Of a DNA stretch of 64,000 nucleotides, positions 8,372-19,000 are shown in pieces (within the stretch, counting starts at the first letter, position 1; every line of letters begins with the position of its first letter). The position numbers were made by a program, and so were the translations under genes. The DNA is from Aliigemmobacter aestuarii. GTDB lineage: Bacteria > Pseudomonadota > Alphaproteobacteria > Rhodobacterales > Rhodobacteraceae. Where the stretch lies: contig NZ_SSND01000001.1 of NCBI RefSeq assembly GCF_004799285.1, forward strand, positions 62,001 through 126,000. The letters run 5' to 3'. Below the pieces are notes generated by a model that saw nothing but the letters and a program-made list of their open reading frames with translations, did not search any database and was not told where the DNA came from.

Positions 8372-9669
8372 ACACGCGCAATCTCATCCTGTTCGCGGGT
8401 GTCGCCGGCCTGTTCGTGCTGACCGGCTTCGGCTGGTCCTGGAACCTGGCGCTGTCGATCCTGAACATGGCGCTTCTGTCGTCGATCATGGCGATGGGGG
8501 TGAACATGCAATGGGGCTATGCGGGCCTGTTCAACACCGGCGTGATGGGCTTTACCGCGCTTGGCGGCCTGGCCGTGGTCGTCACCTCCGCGCGTCCGGT
8601 GGCCGAAGGCTGGGCTGCGGGCGGCTGGACGATCCTGTTCAGCCTGTTCCTTGGCGCGGCCACCATCGCCACGGCGATCTTCCTTTACAACCGCATGCCA
8701 AAGGGGCGGCCACGGGCGCTGACGGTGGCGGCGGTTCTGCTGGTGGGTCTTTTCGTCTTCCGCCATTTCTTTGACCCGGCCGTCGCCGCGGTCGAAGCGT
8801 TCAACCCCGCCACCTATGGCAACATCGGCGGCCTGGGCCTGCCTGCTCTGGTCGCCTGGCCTGTGGGCGGGCTTCTGGCCGCCGCCGCCGCCTGGGCGAT
8901 CGGCAAGACGGCGCTTGGCCTGCGGTCGGATTATCTGGCCATCGCCACGCTGGGGATTGCCGAGATCATCATCGCGGTGATGAAGAACGAGGACTGGCTG
9001 GCGCGCGGGGTGAAGAACATCATCGACCTGCCCCGCCCGTGGCCCGTCCCCTACGAGGTCGCGCTGCAGCAGAACGAAACCTTCCTTGGCATGGCGGCCT
9101 CCTGGGGCTTCAACCCGGTGACCGGGTCGACAATCACGGTGAAGCTGCTTTACGCGGGCCTTTTCACCGCCGTGCTCGTGCTGGTGATCCTTCTGTCGGA
9201 ACTGGCGCTGAAATCGCCCTGGGGGCGGATGATGCGCGCGATCCGCGACAACGAGGTGTCCGCCGCCGCCATGGGCAAGGACGTGACACGCCGTCACCTT
9301 CAGATCTTCATCCTAGGGTCTGCCGTGATCGGGATCGCGGGCGCCATGATGACCTCGATGGACGGCCAGCTGACGCCGGGGACCTACAACCCCTTGCGCT
9401 ATACCTTCCTGATCTGGGTGATGGTGATCGTCGGCGGATCGGGCAACAACTGGGGCTCGCTTCTGGGCGGCATGCTGATCGGCTGGCTCTGGCTGATCGT
9501 CGAGGACCTCGGCCCCGGCCTGATGGGGCTGATCACCTCGGGCATGGCGGATGGCTGGCTCAAGTCGCATCTGATCGACAGCGCCCAGCACATGCGCCTT
9601 CTGACGCTGGGTGTGGTGCTGCTTCTGGTGCTGCGGTTCAGCCCGCGCGGCCTGATCCCCGAAAAATAG
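8368..9669 (+). CDS. ABC transporter permease, LivM-like
   Basis: Second membrane subunit, 433 residues, at the longer end for LivM. Typical blocks are MGVNMQWGYAGLFNTGVMGF near the N terminus, ALGLRSDYLAIATLGIAEII in the middle, the coupling sequence GRMMRAIRDNEVSAAAMGKDVTRRHLQIF, and a late IVGGSGNNWGSLLGG. A loop of moderate hydrophobicity after about residue 100 probably accounts for the extra length. It forms the heterodimer with the LivH-like protein. A Rho-independent terminator follows within 25 bases, so the importer operon seems to end here, although the following flavoenzyme gene could be partly co-transcribed. Confidence 0.92.
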   Translation: MNTRNLILFAGVAGLFVLTGFGWSWNLALSILNMALLSSIMAMGVNMQWGYAGLFNTGVMGFTALGGLAVVVTSARPVAEGWAAGGWTILFSLFLGAATIATAIFLYNRMPKGRPRALTVAAVLLVGLFVFRHFFDPAVAAVEAFNPATYGNIGGLGLPALVAWPVGGLLAAAAAWAIGKTALGLRSDYLAIATLGIAEIIIAVMKNEDWLARGVKNIIDLPRPWPVPYEVALQQNETFLGMAASWGFNPVTGSTITVKLLYAGLFTAVLVLVILLSELALKSPWGRMMRAIRDNEVSAAAMGKDVTRRHLQIFILGSAVIGIAGAMMTSMDGQLTPGTYNPLRYTFLIWVMVIVGGSGNNWGSLLGGMLIGWLWLIVEDLGPGLMGLITSGMADGWLKSHLIDSAQHMRLLTLGVVLLLVLRFSPRGLIPEK

Positions 9670-9692
9670 ACGCAAGCCTATCGGAACGCAAA

Positions 9693-9724
9693 AAAAGGCC
9701 GGGCATGCCCTGGCCTTTTCTTTT
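9693..9724 (+). terminator. Rho-independent terminator of the importer operon
   Basis: AAAAGGCC (9693-9700) pairs with GGCCTTTT (9712-9719), with an inner GGGC/GCCC stem, and the 3' side continues CTTTT. It lies 24 bp after the LivM-like stop codon. The A-rich 5' side suggests it may work in both directions. Confidence 0.85.
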
Positions 9725-9833
9725 GCCGACTTGTCTTTGACGAAAACGGTTTGCGACATTTTTCGTCGCAATCCAGCGGGCCTCCCCCTGCCCCTTGGCG
9801 CTTACTGGCGCAAACAGATGCAGGGAGTCCCCC

Positions 9834-12257
9834 ATGAAAACCCATACCCGCGTGGTCGTGATCGGCGGCGGTGTCGTCGGCTGTTCCGTCCTTTATCACC
9901 TGACCAAGCTTGGCTGGTCGGACGTGATGCTGATCGAACGGTCGGATCTGACCTCGGGCTCAACCTGGCACGCGGCCGGGGGCTTCCACACGCTGAACGG
10001 CGACACGAACATGGCGGCGCTTCAGGGCTATACCATCCGCCTTTACCGCGAGCTTGAGGAAATCACCGGCATGTCCTGCGGCCTGCACCATGTGGGCGGC
10101 ATCACGCTTGCCGACAATCAGGCGCGGTTCGAGATGCTGAAGGCCGAACGGGCCAAGCACCGCTACATGGGGCTGGATACCGAAATCCTTGGCCCCGAGG
10201 AAATCCACAAGCTGACCGAGGGCATGGTCAATCTCGAAGGGATCATCGGCGCGCTCTACGATCCGCTCGATGGCCACCTTGACCCCTCGGGCACGACCCA
10301 CGCCTATGCCAAGGCCGCGCGCATGGGCGGGGCCGAGATCGTGCTGCACAACCGCGTGCTGGAAACCAACCCGACGCCCGAGGGCTGGGAGGTGGTGACC
10401 GAAAAAGGCACCGTCCATTGCGAACATCTGGTCAACGCGGCAGGCCTCTGGGCGCGCGAGGTGGGTGCGATGGCGGGCGTCTATCTGCCGCTTCTGCCCA
10501 TGGCCCACCAATACCTTGTCACCGACGACATCCCCGAAATCATGGACATCCTGAAATCGGGCCGCGAGTTTCCGCATGTGATGGACCCCGGCGGCGAAAG
10601 CTATCTGCGCCAGGAAGGCCGTGGCCTTTGCATCGGTTTCTACGAAAAGCCCTGCGAACCCTGGAGCGTGGACCAGACGCCGTGGGACTTCGGCCACGAA
10701 CTGCTGAACGAACAGTTCGACAAGATCGAAGACAGCGTGAATTTCGCGTATCGCCGCTTCCCCGTTCTGGAACGCACCGGCGTCAAGCGGGTGATCCACG
10801 GCCCCTTCACCTTTGCGCCCGACGGCAACCCGCTGATCGGCCCGGTGCCGGGCCTGCGCAACTACTGGTCGGCCTGCGCGGTCATGGCGGGCTTCAGCCA
10901 GGGCGGCGGCATGGGCCTGTCGCTGGCCCAGTGGATGATCCATGGCGAGGTCGAACGCGACCCGCGCGGCTTTGACGTGGCGCGTTTCGGCAACTGGACA
11001 AGCCCCGGCTATACCGTGCCCAAGGTGATCGAGAACTATCAGATGCGGTTTTCGGTCAGCTACCCGAACGAGGAACGCCCCGCCGCGCGCCCGTTCCGCA
11101 CAACGCCGATGTATGAGGTGTTCGACAAGATGAACGCCGTCTGGGGCCAGCAATACGGGCTGGAAGTCGTGAATTACCACGCCCTGCCCGGCGAGCCGCG
11201 CTATGAGGAACCGACCTTCCGCCGCTCCAACGCCTGGGAGGCGACGCGCCAGGAAGTCATGGCCGTTCGCGAAGGCGTCGGCATCAACGAATTGCAGAAC
11301 TTCGGCAAGTACCTGGTCAAGGGCCCAAACGCCCGCGCCTGGCTTGACCGGATCATGGCCGGCGCGATCCCCAAACCGGGCCGCCTGTCGCTGACCCCGA
11401 TGCTGGCGCATTCCGGCAAGATCATCGGTGATTTCACCGTATCCTGCCTCAGCGAGACCGAATTCCAGCTGACTGCCAGCTATGGCGCGCAGGGATGGCA
11501 CTCGCGCTGGTTCGAACAGAACCCGATGGACGGCGTGACAGTCGAGAACATTTCCGACAGCCGCTCGGGCTTCACCATTGCAGGCCCGAAGGCGCGCGAG
11601 CTTCTGGCCCGCTGCACCCGCTCGGATGTCTCGGCCGAGGCGTTCCGCTTCATGGACGTGCGGAAGATGACCGTGGGCATGGCCAACTGCATCGTCCAGC
11701 GTGTCAGCTATACCGCCGACCTGGGCTTTGAAATCTTCTGCGACCTCCATTCGGTCCGCCACCTGTGGGACGTGCTGAATGCCAAGGGCGCCGATCTGGG
11801 CCTGCGCCCCTTCGGCATGCGGGCCATGATGTCCCTGCGTCTGGACAAGTGGTTCGGCTCGTGGGGGCGCGAGTTCAGCCCCGATTACACGCCCGCCGAA
11901 ACCGGGCTCGACCGGTTCATCCGCTGGAACAAGGAGGCCGACTGGATCGGCAAGGCCGCCGCCACGGCGGAAAAGGCCGCCGGTCCGAAGCGCAGGCTCG
12001 TCTCTTTCGTCGTCGACGCTGCCGATGCGGATGTCGTGGCCTGGGAACCGATCTGGCTGGATGGCACGGTCGTCGGCTTCTGCACCAGCGGCGGTTTCAG
12101 CCACTGGACGGGCAAGTCCGCGGCGATGGGGTTCCTGCCCGCCGACCGGGTGCGCGACGGCCTTGCCTGCGAGATCGAGATCCTCGGCGAGCGCCGGAAA
12201 GCCACGGTGCATCTTGCCCCGCTGTGGGACGGCGACGGGGCACGGATGCGCGGCTGA
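9834..12257 (+). CDS. FAD-dependent dimethylglycine/sarcosine dehydrogenase-like protein with GcvT-type C terminus
   Basis: The family oxidatively demethylates N-methylated glycines and passes the one-carbon unit to tetrahydrofolate bound by the C-terminal GcvT-like domain. The 807-residue protein has the FAD-binding motif VVVIGGGVVGCSVLYHL at residues 7-23 and SGSTWHAAGG at 41-50. His46 in that block aligns with the histidine carrying covalent FAD in characterised dimethylglycine dehydrogenases. From about residue 430 it has GcvT/aminomethyltransferase features (YEVFDKMNAVWGQQYGLEV, GPKARELLARCTR, YTADLGFEIFCD). ATG 9834 is chosen because GGGAG precedes it and the FAD motif begins immediately. 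The exact substrate (dimethylglycine, sarcosine or another N-methyl compound) cannot be read from sequence. It fits the GbdR-like regulator and amino-acid importer upstream. Confidence 0.88.
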   Translation: MKTHTRVVVIGGGVVGCSVLYHLTKLGWSDVMLIERSDLTSGSTWHAAGGFHTLNGDTNMAALQGYTIRLYRELEEITGMSCGLHHVGGITLADNQARFEMLKAERAKHRYMGLDTEILGPEEIHKLTEGMVNLEGIIGALYDPLDGHLDPSGTTHAYAKAARMGGAEIVLHNRVLETNPTPEGWEVVTEKGTVHCEHLVNAAGLWAREVGAMAGVYLPLLPMAHQYLVTDDIPEIMDILKSGREFPHVMDPGGESYLRQEGRGLCIGFYEKPCEPWSVDQTPWDFGHELLNEQFDKIEDSVNFAYRRFPVLERTGVKRVIHGPFTFAPDGNPLIGPVPGLRNYWSACAVMAGFSQGGGMGLSLAQWMIHGEVERDPRGFDVARFGNWTSPGYTVPKVIENYQMRFSVSYPNEERPAARPFRTTPMYEVFDKMNAVWGQQYGLEVVNYHALPGEPRYEEPTFRRSNAWEATRQEVMAVREGVGINELQNFGKYLVKGPNARAWLDRIMAGAIPKPGRLSLTPMLAHSGKIIGDFTVSCLSETEFQLTASYGAQGWHSRWFEQNPMDGVTVENISDSRSGFTIAGPKARELLARCTRSDVSAEAFRFMDVRKMTVGMANCIVQRVSYTADLGFEIFCDLHSVRHLWDVLNAKGADLGLRPFGMRAMMSLRLDKWFGSWGREFSPDYTPAETGLDRFIRWNKEADWIGKAAATAEKAAGPKRRLVSFVVDAADADVVAWEPIWLDGTVVGFCTSGGFSHWTGKSAAMGFLPADRVRDGLACEIEILGERRKATVHLAPLWDGDGARMRG

Positions 12258-12299
12258 GAGGGTGGCAGGTGGCGCGGCCCCTTCGCCGGCTGCACCGGC

Positions 12300-12422
12300 T
12301 CACCCCCGGGATACTTGAGCCAGGGTGAAGCAAGTTTGACTCAAATTGTCGTTCAACCTGACGAAAATACCCTCGGGGGGTGAATTTGGCGAAGCCAAAG
12401 AGGGGGGCAGACAGCCCCCCTT
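12300..12422. repeat. Palindromic intergenic repeat, copy A
   Basis: About 123 bp, closely related to copies at 30,422-30,577 (B) and 51,986-52,142 (C) and to a shorter relative at 47,992-48,050 (D). Read on the plus strand it has an inverted pair of half-sites (CACCCCCGGGATAC... and ...ATACCCTCGGGGGGTG), then a TTTGGCGAAGCCAAA hairpin, then a GGGGGGCAGACAGCCCCCC hairpin. It lies between the flavoenzyme gene and the nucleotidyltransferase gene, ending 22 bp before the latter's start. It lacks the outer arm seen in B and C. It may act as a bidirectional terminator. Confidence 0.9.
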
Positions 12423-12444
12423 CTGCTTTGCTAGCCTGCCCGCG

Positions 12445-13059
12445 ATGCATGACGATCCCGCGATCCTTATCCTGGCCGCCGGGGCCGCCCGCCGGATGCG
12501 GGGGGCGGACAAGCTGTTGCAGGTCATCGACGGCGAGGCGCAGCTGACGCGGATCGCGCGCGCCGCCTGCCGGACGGGCTGGCGGGTGCTGGTGGCCCTG
12601 CCGCCGGATCGCCCCGACCGTGCGGCGGCGATTGCGGGGTTGGGGGCCGAAGCCATACCCGTGCCGGATGCGGCCAGCGGCATGGCGGCCTCGATCCGCG
12701 CGGGCGTGGCGGCGGCGGGGACGGCACGGCTGCTGATGGTGCTGCCCGCCGACATGCCTGAGCTCGGCCACGCGGATCTGGCCAAGGTGGCGACCGTGGC
12801 GCTGGCCGCGCCGAACCGCATCACGCGCGCCACTGCGGCCGATGGCACGCCGGGCCATCCGGTCGTCTTTCCGGCAAAGATCCTGCCCGCGCTTTCCCGC
12901 CTGACCGGCGACGAAGGCGCGCGGGCGATCCTCGCGGACCGGCGCGATACGATCAACGCGGTCGCGCTGCCGGGGACCCGCGCCACGCTGGACCTGGACA
13001 CGCCCGAGGACTGGGCCGCCTGGTCCGCCACCCGGGGAAGCCCCGCCCCCGGCCGCTAG
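12445..13059 (+). CDS. mocA: MobA/MocA-like nucleotidyltransferase (probable molybdenum cofactor cytidylyltransferase)
   Basis: The family attaches CMP (MocA) or GMP (MobA) to molybdopterin to make dinucleotide cofactors for molybdenum enzymes. The 204-residue protein has the nucleotide-binding signature [20 protein letters not shown] at residues 6-25, the metal-binding LPADMPEL block, and GHPVVFP near residue 135 as in the MocA type. CTP-type specificity would fit the xanthine-dehydrogenase-like enzyme at 55.5-58.3 kb, which uses a cytosine dinucleotide cofactor, but this link is inference. ATG 12445 is chosen because the family begins at [13 protein letters not shown]; an in-frame TTG at 12346 would extend the protein through the intergenic repeat. 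Its stop codon overlaps that of the giant RTX gene on the other strand. Confidence 0.82.
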   Translation: MHDDPAILILAAGAARRMRGADKLLQVIDGEAQLTRIARAACRTGWRVLVALPPDRPDRAAAIAGLGAEAIPVPDAASGMAASIRAGVAAAGTARLLMVLPADMPELGHADLAKVATVALAAPNRITRATAADGTPGHPVVFPAKILPALSRLTGDEGARAILADRRDTINAVALPGTRATLDLDTPEDWAAWSATRGSPAPGR

Positions 13060-16000
13060 GCCGACAGCAGCACCTGCGCCTCATGCGCCTTGAGCGTCGT
13101 GCGCGCCGCCGGGTAGGCACTCGCATCCTCGGCCAGTTCCGGGAAGAGCGCGAAAAGCTCGGCCCGTTGCGCCGCGTCCATCCCGTTCAGCGTCATGTCG
13201 CCGGGCTGGAAGCTTTCGCTCCATGCGCCGTCGGCGCGGACGATCTCGTGCCGGTCAAAGAGGATATGGATATAGCTCACACCCTCCTCCGGCGTGACCT
13301 GCACGACCCCCGCCTGACCGGCCAGATGCCGGGCCACGACCAGAACCTCATGTTCGCCAAAGAACATCTCGGCCAGCGGTCCGGTCATGAGCATCCGGTG
13401 CTGGGGGCTGACCATCATGTCGCGTTCCGGCAGGTTGCTGCCAAGCGCGCCGCGCGCGATGCGGATCGGGGCGAATTCCGGACGTTCGGCAAGGTCCGCC
13501 GCCGAAAGGTTGCGCCGACCGATCCAGCGGATCGTCTGATAGCCGTGATCCCGGGTCAGGACACGGTCGCCGATCTTCAGCGCCTCGACCGGAACCTCGC
13601 CGCGATCGGTCAGGATCAGGCTGCCCGGCGTGAAGCAGGGGATCACATTCTCGATCTCCGAGAAGGCCATCGAGCCGATCACCGCCCCGGTGCCGTCGAG
13701 GAACTCGACCGTGCCGCTTTCGGAACCCGGCGCGTCGAAGATGACATTCGTCAGCGCCTTGCCCCAGGGCCGCAGGTCGAGCGTGTCGTAGTCGTCGCCA
13801 CCCTCGCCGCCGACGATTGTATCGCCGATGCCATTGCCCGCATCGATGACAAAGGTATCGCGGTCGTCGCCGCCATACAGGCGGTCGGCCCCGGCGCCGG
13901 CGATCAGCGTGTCATTGCCGCCGTCGCCGCTGATCAGGTCATTGCCGTCACCACCATAGAGGAGGTCGTTGCCGGACCACCCACCGACGGTGTCGTCGCC
14001 CGCATCGCCATAGACGGTATCGTCGCCGTCATCGCCAAGGGCAAAGTCGTTGCCGTCGCCCGCATTGACCAGATCGTTGCCACCCCCGCCAAAGACAGTG
14101 TCCTGTCCTTCGCCCGCATCAATGACATCATTGCCAGCGACCCCGGCACCGAAATCGCCATCGATCTGGTCGTCACCCAGACCGCCATAGATCGTGTCGT
14201 CGCCGCTCTCGCCGATCAGTTCGTCGTTGCCGTCGCCGCCATAGACAAGGTCATTGTCCTCGCCGCCGAAAACCTGATCGTTTCCGATGCCGCCGTCCAG
14301 CGTATCAGCACCGGTGTCGCCGCTGAGATTGTCGTCGCCATGGCCGCCGATCAGGTTGTCATCGCCCGCACCGCCGAGCACATAGTCATTGTCGATCCCG
14401 CCATCGAGCACGTCATTGCCGTCGCCGCCTTCCAGCGTGTCTGCGTCGTCGAGGCCATGAATCGTGTCATTGCCCGCGCCACCGACAAGGCTATCGGCGT
14501 TGTTCAGGGGCGCGGGGTCCACGTCGTCGGTCAGGTCATACTGGCTGGCTGCCGCGAAATCCGGATTCGTCGGGTTCAGACCGCCATAGATCAGGTCATC
14601 GCCATCCTCGCCAAAGATCGTGTCGGCGCCTTCGTTGCCTTCGACCATGTCGTTCTGGGCACCGGCATAGACGATGTCATCGTCAAAGCCCGCGTCGATC
14701 ATATCATTCCCGGCGCCGCCATAGATCGTGTCGTCGTCATCGCCGGTCAGGATCGTGTCATTGCCAAGCCCGCCGATGACGCTGTCACGGTCGTTGTTCG
14801 GGTCGGCATCGGCCGGATAGCTGAGCACCGGGTTCGTCGGGTGGACAAGGCCCACATCCGGCACGCCCGTGCCCGCCGAGGTGCGGGTGTTGATATAGTC
14901 ATCCCCGTCTCCGCCATCGACGGTGTCATTGCCCTCGAACCCGAAGATCGAGTCATTGCCCGTGCCGCCATCGACCACATCGTCGCCCGCGCCGGCCTGC
15001 ACCGTATCATTGCCGGTGCCGCCAAAGACCGTGTCGTTGCCCAGGCCGCCCTCGATGATGTCGTCTCCCAGCTCGCCATAGAGCCAGTCTTCGCCGTCGC
15101 CTCCCAACACGCTGTCGTTGTCGTCGCCGGCATAGATCGTGTCGTCGCCTTCGGCACCGATCAGCGTATCGTTGCCCTCGTCTCCGATCAGCAGGTCGTT
15201 CCCGGTGCCGCCGTCCATCAGGTCGTCGCCCAGACCGCCGGTCAGGTCATCGACCCCCTCCCCGCCCGACAGCGTGTCATTGCCCGCATCGCCAAAGAGC
15301 GTGTCGTTGCCCGCCGCGCCGACAAGGCCATCGCCGCCGTCGCCGCCGGTCAGGTAGTCATCGCCCTCGCCGCCGTCCAGCGTGTCATTACCCAGCTCAC
15401 CCGACAGCGTGTCGTTGCCAAGCTCGCCCCAGAGCGTGTCATTGCCGTCGTCGCCCTCGATCGTATCGTCGCCGTCGCCACCATAGACGAGGTCATTGCC
15501 GATGCCCGCCAGAACGGTGTCATTGCCGTCATAGCCATAGATCACATCGTCATTGCCGTCGGTGCCGTCGACCTGATCGCCCTGCGCATCGACAAAGGAC
15601 GTATCCATGACATCGCCGCCCGCGGTGCCATCGACGACACCATCCGGACCAACCGGGATGCCCAGGGCCACCAGTTGCGGCACGGTCGAGACCGCCGTGG
15701 CGAGCACGCCCGTCAGCGTGATCGAGGTGCCATCCGGGAAGGTCAGGATCGCGTCGCCCGTGCCGTCGCCGTTGGTGTCAGAGACCGTCACGTCGTTGGT
15801 GGTGACCGGCGTTACGCCGTCCGAAGTCAGGTCGGACACATCCAGCAGGTCGAGCCCCGTGAACGTTCCGTCGCCGTTGTCGATCGGGGCCTCGAACCCG
15901 GTGATCGTGTCGTTTCCGTCGCCGTCGCCCAGGATCACCAGATCCGCGTCGCCGCCCGAACCCAGATCGAACGTGTCATTGCCGGCGCCGCCATCGACCG

Positions 16001-19000
16001 TGTCATTGCCCGCACCGGTCGAAACAGCGTCGTCCCCCGTCGAGCCGGTCACACTGTCATTGCCCGAGCCGAGAAGGATGTTCTCGATCTGCTGGAAGGT
16101 CGCGATGTCCGTTCCGGCGAACAGGCGGCCATCTTCGGGATCGCCCGGATTGCCAAGGCTGAGATCCAGCACCGAGTCCACGGTGATGGCCGAAGCATCA
16201 AGCGTGTCGCCGGTCGTCTCGCCGCTTTCGCCACCGATGATGTCATCGGCGCCAAACCCGTTGCCCAGAACAAAGCTGTCGTCGCCACCCTCGCCCGACA
16301 TGCTGTCATCGCCCGCGCCGCCGTTCAGGATGTCGTTCTGTTCACCTGACCACAGCGTATCGTTGCCGATACCTCCTGACAGGCTGTCGTCACCGTTGCC
16401 GCCCATCAGGAAGTCGTCGCCTTCCTGACCCAGCACGGTATCGGCCCCGTCACCACCGTCCAGCGTGTCATTGCCCAGACCGCCGGTCATCAGATCGTTT
16501 CCGAGGAAGCCCTGGGCAAAGTCGTTGCCGTCGTCGCCATGCACAGTGTCGTTGCCGACGCCGCCATAGACGCTGTCGTTGCCCTCGCCGCCAAAGAGCG
16601 TGTCATCGCCATCGTCACCGTAAACGACGTCATTGCCCAGACCGCCGGCAACGCTGTCATTGCCGACCCCGCCACGCAAAGTGTCATTGCCGGTGTCGCC
16701 TTCGATGATGTCGTTGCCCGCATCGCCAAAGATCGTGTCGTTGTCGTCGCCGCCGTTCAGGACGTCGTCATTGTTGCCGCCATAGATCAGGTCATTGCCC
16801 AGACCGCCGGCGATCGTGTCAAAGCCGTCGTTGCCTTCGATGCCGTCATCGCCGGTACCGCCGAGGATCGTATCGTCACCCAGCCCGCCGCCGATCTGGT
16901 CGTTGCCATCGCCGCCGTCGATCGTGTCGTTGCCATCGTGGCCATAGACGGTGTCGCGATCCGCCCCGCCATACAGCAGGTCATTGCCGGTGCCGCCGTC
17001 CAGATAATCGACGCCGTCCTCGCCATAAAGCGTGTCCTGATCGGCCCCGCCGTAAAGCGTGTCATTGCCGGTGCCGCCGCCAAGATTGTCATTGCCCGCG
17101 TCGCCCGCCAGCGAGTCGTCGCCCAAACCGCCGATGATCGTGTCATTGCCGGTGCCGCCGCCGACGGTGTCATTGCCCGCGCTGTCGGCGCCATAGGTGC
17201 CGAACCGGTCGTCGCCCCCCTCAAGAAAGACGCTGTCGCCGCCCGGGCCGCCATAGACCTGGTCGTTGCCCGCTCCGGCATAGACTGTGTCGGCACCCGT
17301 GTCGCCCACGCCACCCCAGGTGTTGATGGTATCATTGCCATCGCCGCCAAAGAACGCGTCCCGCCCCGTCCAGCCGGTCAGGCTGTCGTCGCCCGCGCCG
17401 CCATACAGCAGGTCATTGCCGTCTCCGCCGGTCAGGTTGTCATTGCCGACCCCGCCGTCCAGAACGTCGTCGCCGGTGCCACCGTCGACGGTGTCGTTGC
17501 CATCGGCCGCACGGACGGTGTCGTTGCCAGCACCAGCCTGCACCACATCGTCATTGTTCCCCGCGGCGTTGTCCGAGGCGTCGATCATGTCGCCTTCGGG
17601 GTCACCCGTGTAGAAATCGTCGATCAGATCGGCGCCCGCGGTGCCCTCGACGATGTAATCCGCCGGAGCCGCCGGAATGCCGATCGATTCCAAGGCTGCG
17701 GGTGTGGCCAATTGCGCCGGGCTGACGCCGATCAGGGTGATCGTCTCGCCTCCGGGGAAGGTCAGAACCGCATTGCCTGCGCCGTCATCCGTCACCACGA
17801 CGTCATTGGTAGTGACCGGGGTCGTGCCGCCATCCGAGGTCAGGCCCGACACATCCAGCTGGTCGTTGGTCGTGCCATTGCCCGAGTCGGTCATGTCGAA
17901 CTGCTCGACCGCATCGGCGCCCGACCCATCGGCCAGAACCACCGTGTCGCGGCCACCGCCGAGAAGGATGTTCTCGATTTCGGTGAAACCTGCCGTCGAT
18001 ACCCCGTCACTGACGGTGCCCGTCTCGGGGTTGCTGTCAGTCAGATCGACCGTCACGCCTGTCGTCAGCCCGCTCAGATCCAGCGTGTCGCCGTTGGTTT
18101 CGACCGCCTCGCCGCCGATGATCGTGTCGGCGCCAAATCCGTCTTCCATGGCAAAGCGGTCATCGCCATCGCCGCCGGACAGGCTGTCGGCTCCGATGCC
18201 ACCAAAGAAGGTGTCAGCGCCCGCAGCACCCGCGAGGGTATCGTTGCCCTCTTCGCCCATCAGCAGGTCGTTGCCAGCACCACCGTCAAGCAAGTCGTTT
18301 TCGCTGCCGCCTGCCAACTGGTCATTGCCGACGCCACCATACAGCGTGTCGTTGCCGATCTCGCCCCAAAGCGAGTCATTGCCGGTACCGCCATCCAGAA
18401 GGTCCGCCCCTTCGGCGGCAAACATTTCGTCATCGCCCGCGTCGCCCACAAGCGTGTCGTTGCCGAGGCCGCCCAGCAGGAGGTCGTTATCGTCGCCGCC
18501 CGAAAGGCTGTCGTCGCCGTCTTCACCCCAGATTGAATCAGCTCCGACACCACCCAGAACGGTGTCATTGCCGCTGTTGCCATAGATCTCGTCATCGCCC
18601 GCGTCGCCAAGGACCGAGTCGTCGCCGTCGCCCGCAACGACCGTGTCGTTGCCATCGCCTGCGGTGATCACATCGTCATTGTCGCCCACCGCGTTGTCGG
18701 AGGTATCGACCATGTCGCCTTCGGGGTCGCCGACGTAGGCGACGTTTATCAGATCGGCGCCTGCAGTGCCCTGAACCACGAAATTCGGCGAAAAGACCTG
18801 GGTGCCGTCGACAAAGACGTTTTCGATGTTGAAGAACTGCAGCGTGCCGCCGCCGTTGAAATGGACGGTGCCGTTTTCCGGGTTCAGCACATCCCAGTCG
18901 ATGTAATCGACGTTCGAGACATGCAGCGTGTCACTGTCGGTGCCGGTGGTGACGGTCTCATAGCCGTCGACATAGTCGCCCACCCCGCCATAGATGACGT

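Noticed and set aside
12346-12444. N-terminal extension of the MobA-like protein from a TTG start
   Set aside because: The extension is encoded by the palindromic intergenic repeat and has no counterpart in the family, whose sequence begins at the ATG at 12,445.
13083-16349. 1,088-codon open frame on the plus strand
   Set aside because: It is antisense to the RTX repeats. The repeated GGxGxD codons give stop-free frames on the other strand; its protein is a monotonous string of VIA/IDRV-like residues without any domain.
16539-18536. 665-codon open frame on the plus strand
   Set aside because: Another antisense shadow of the RTX array with the same repetitive low-complexity composition.
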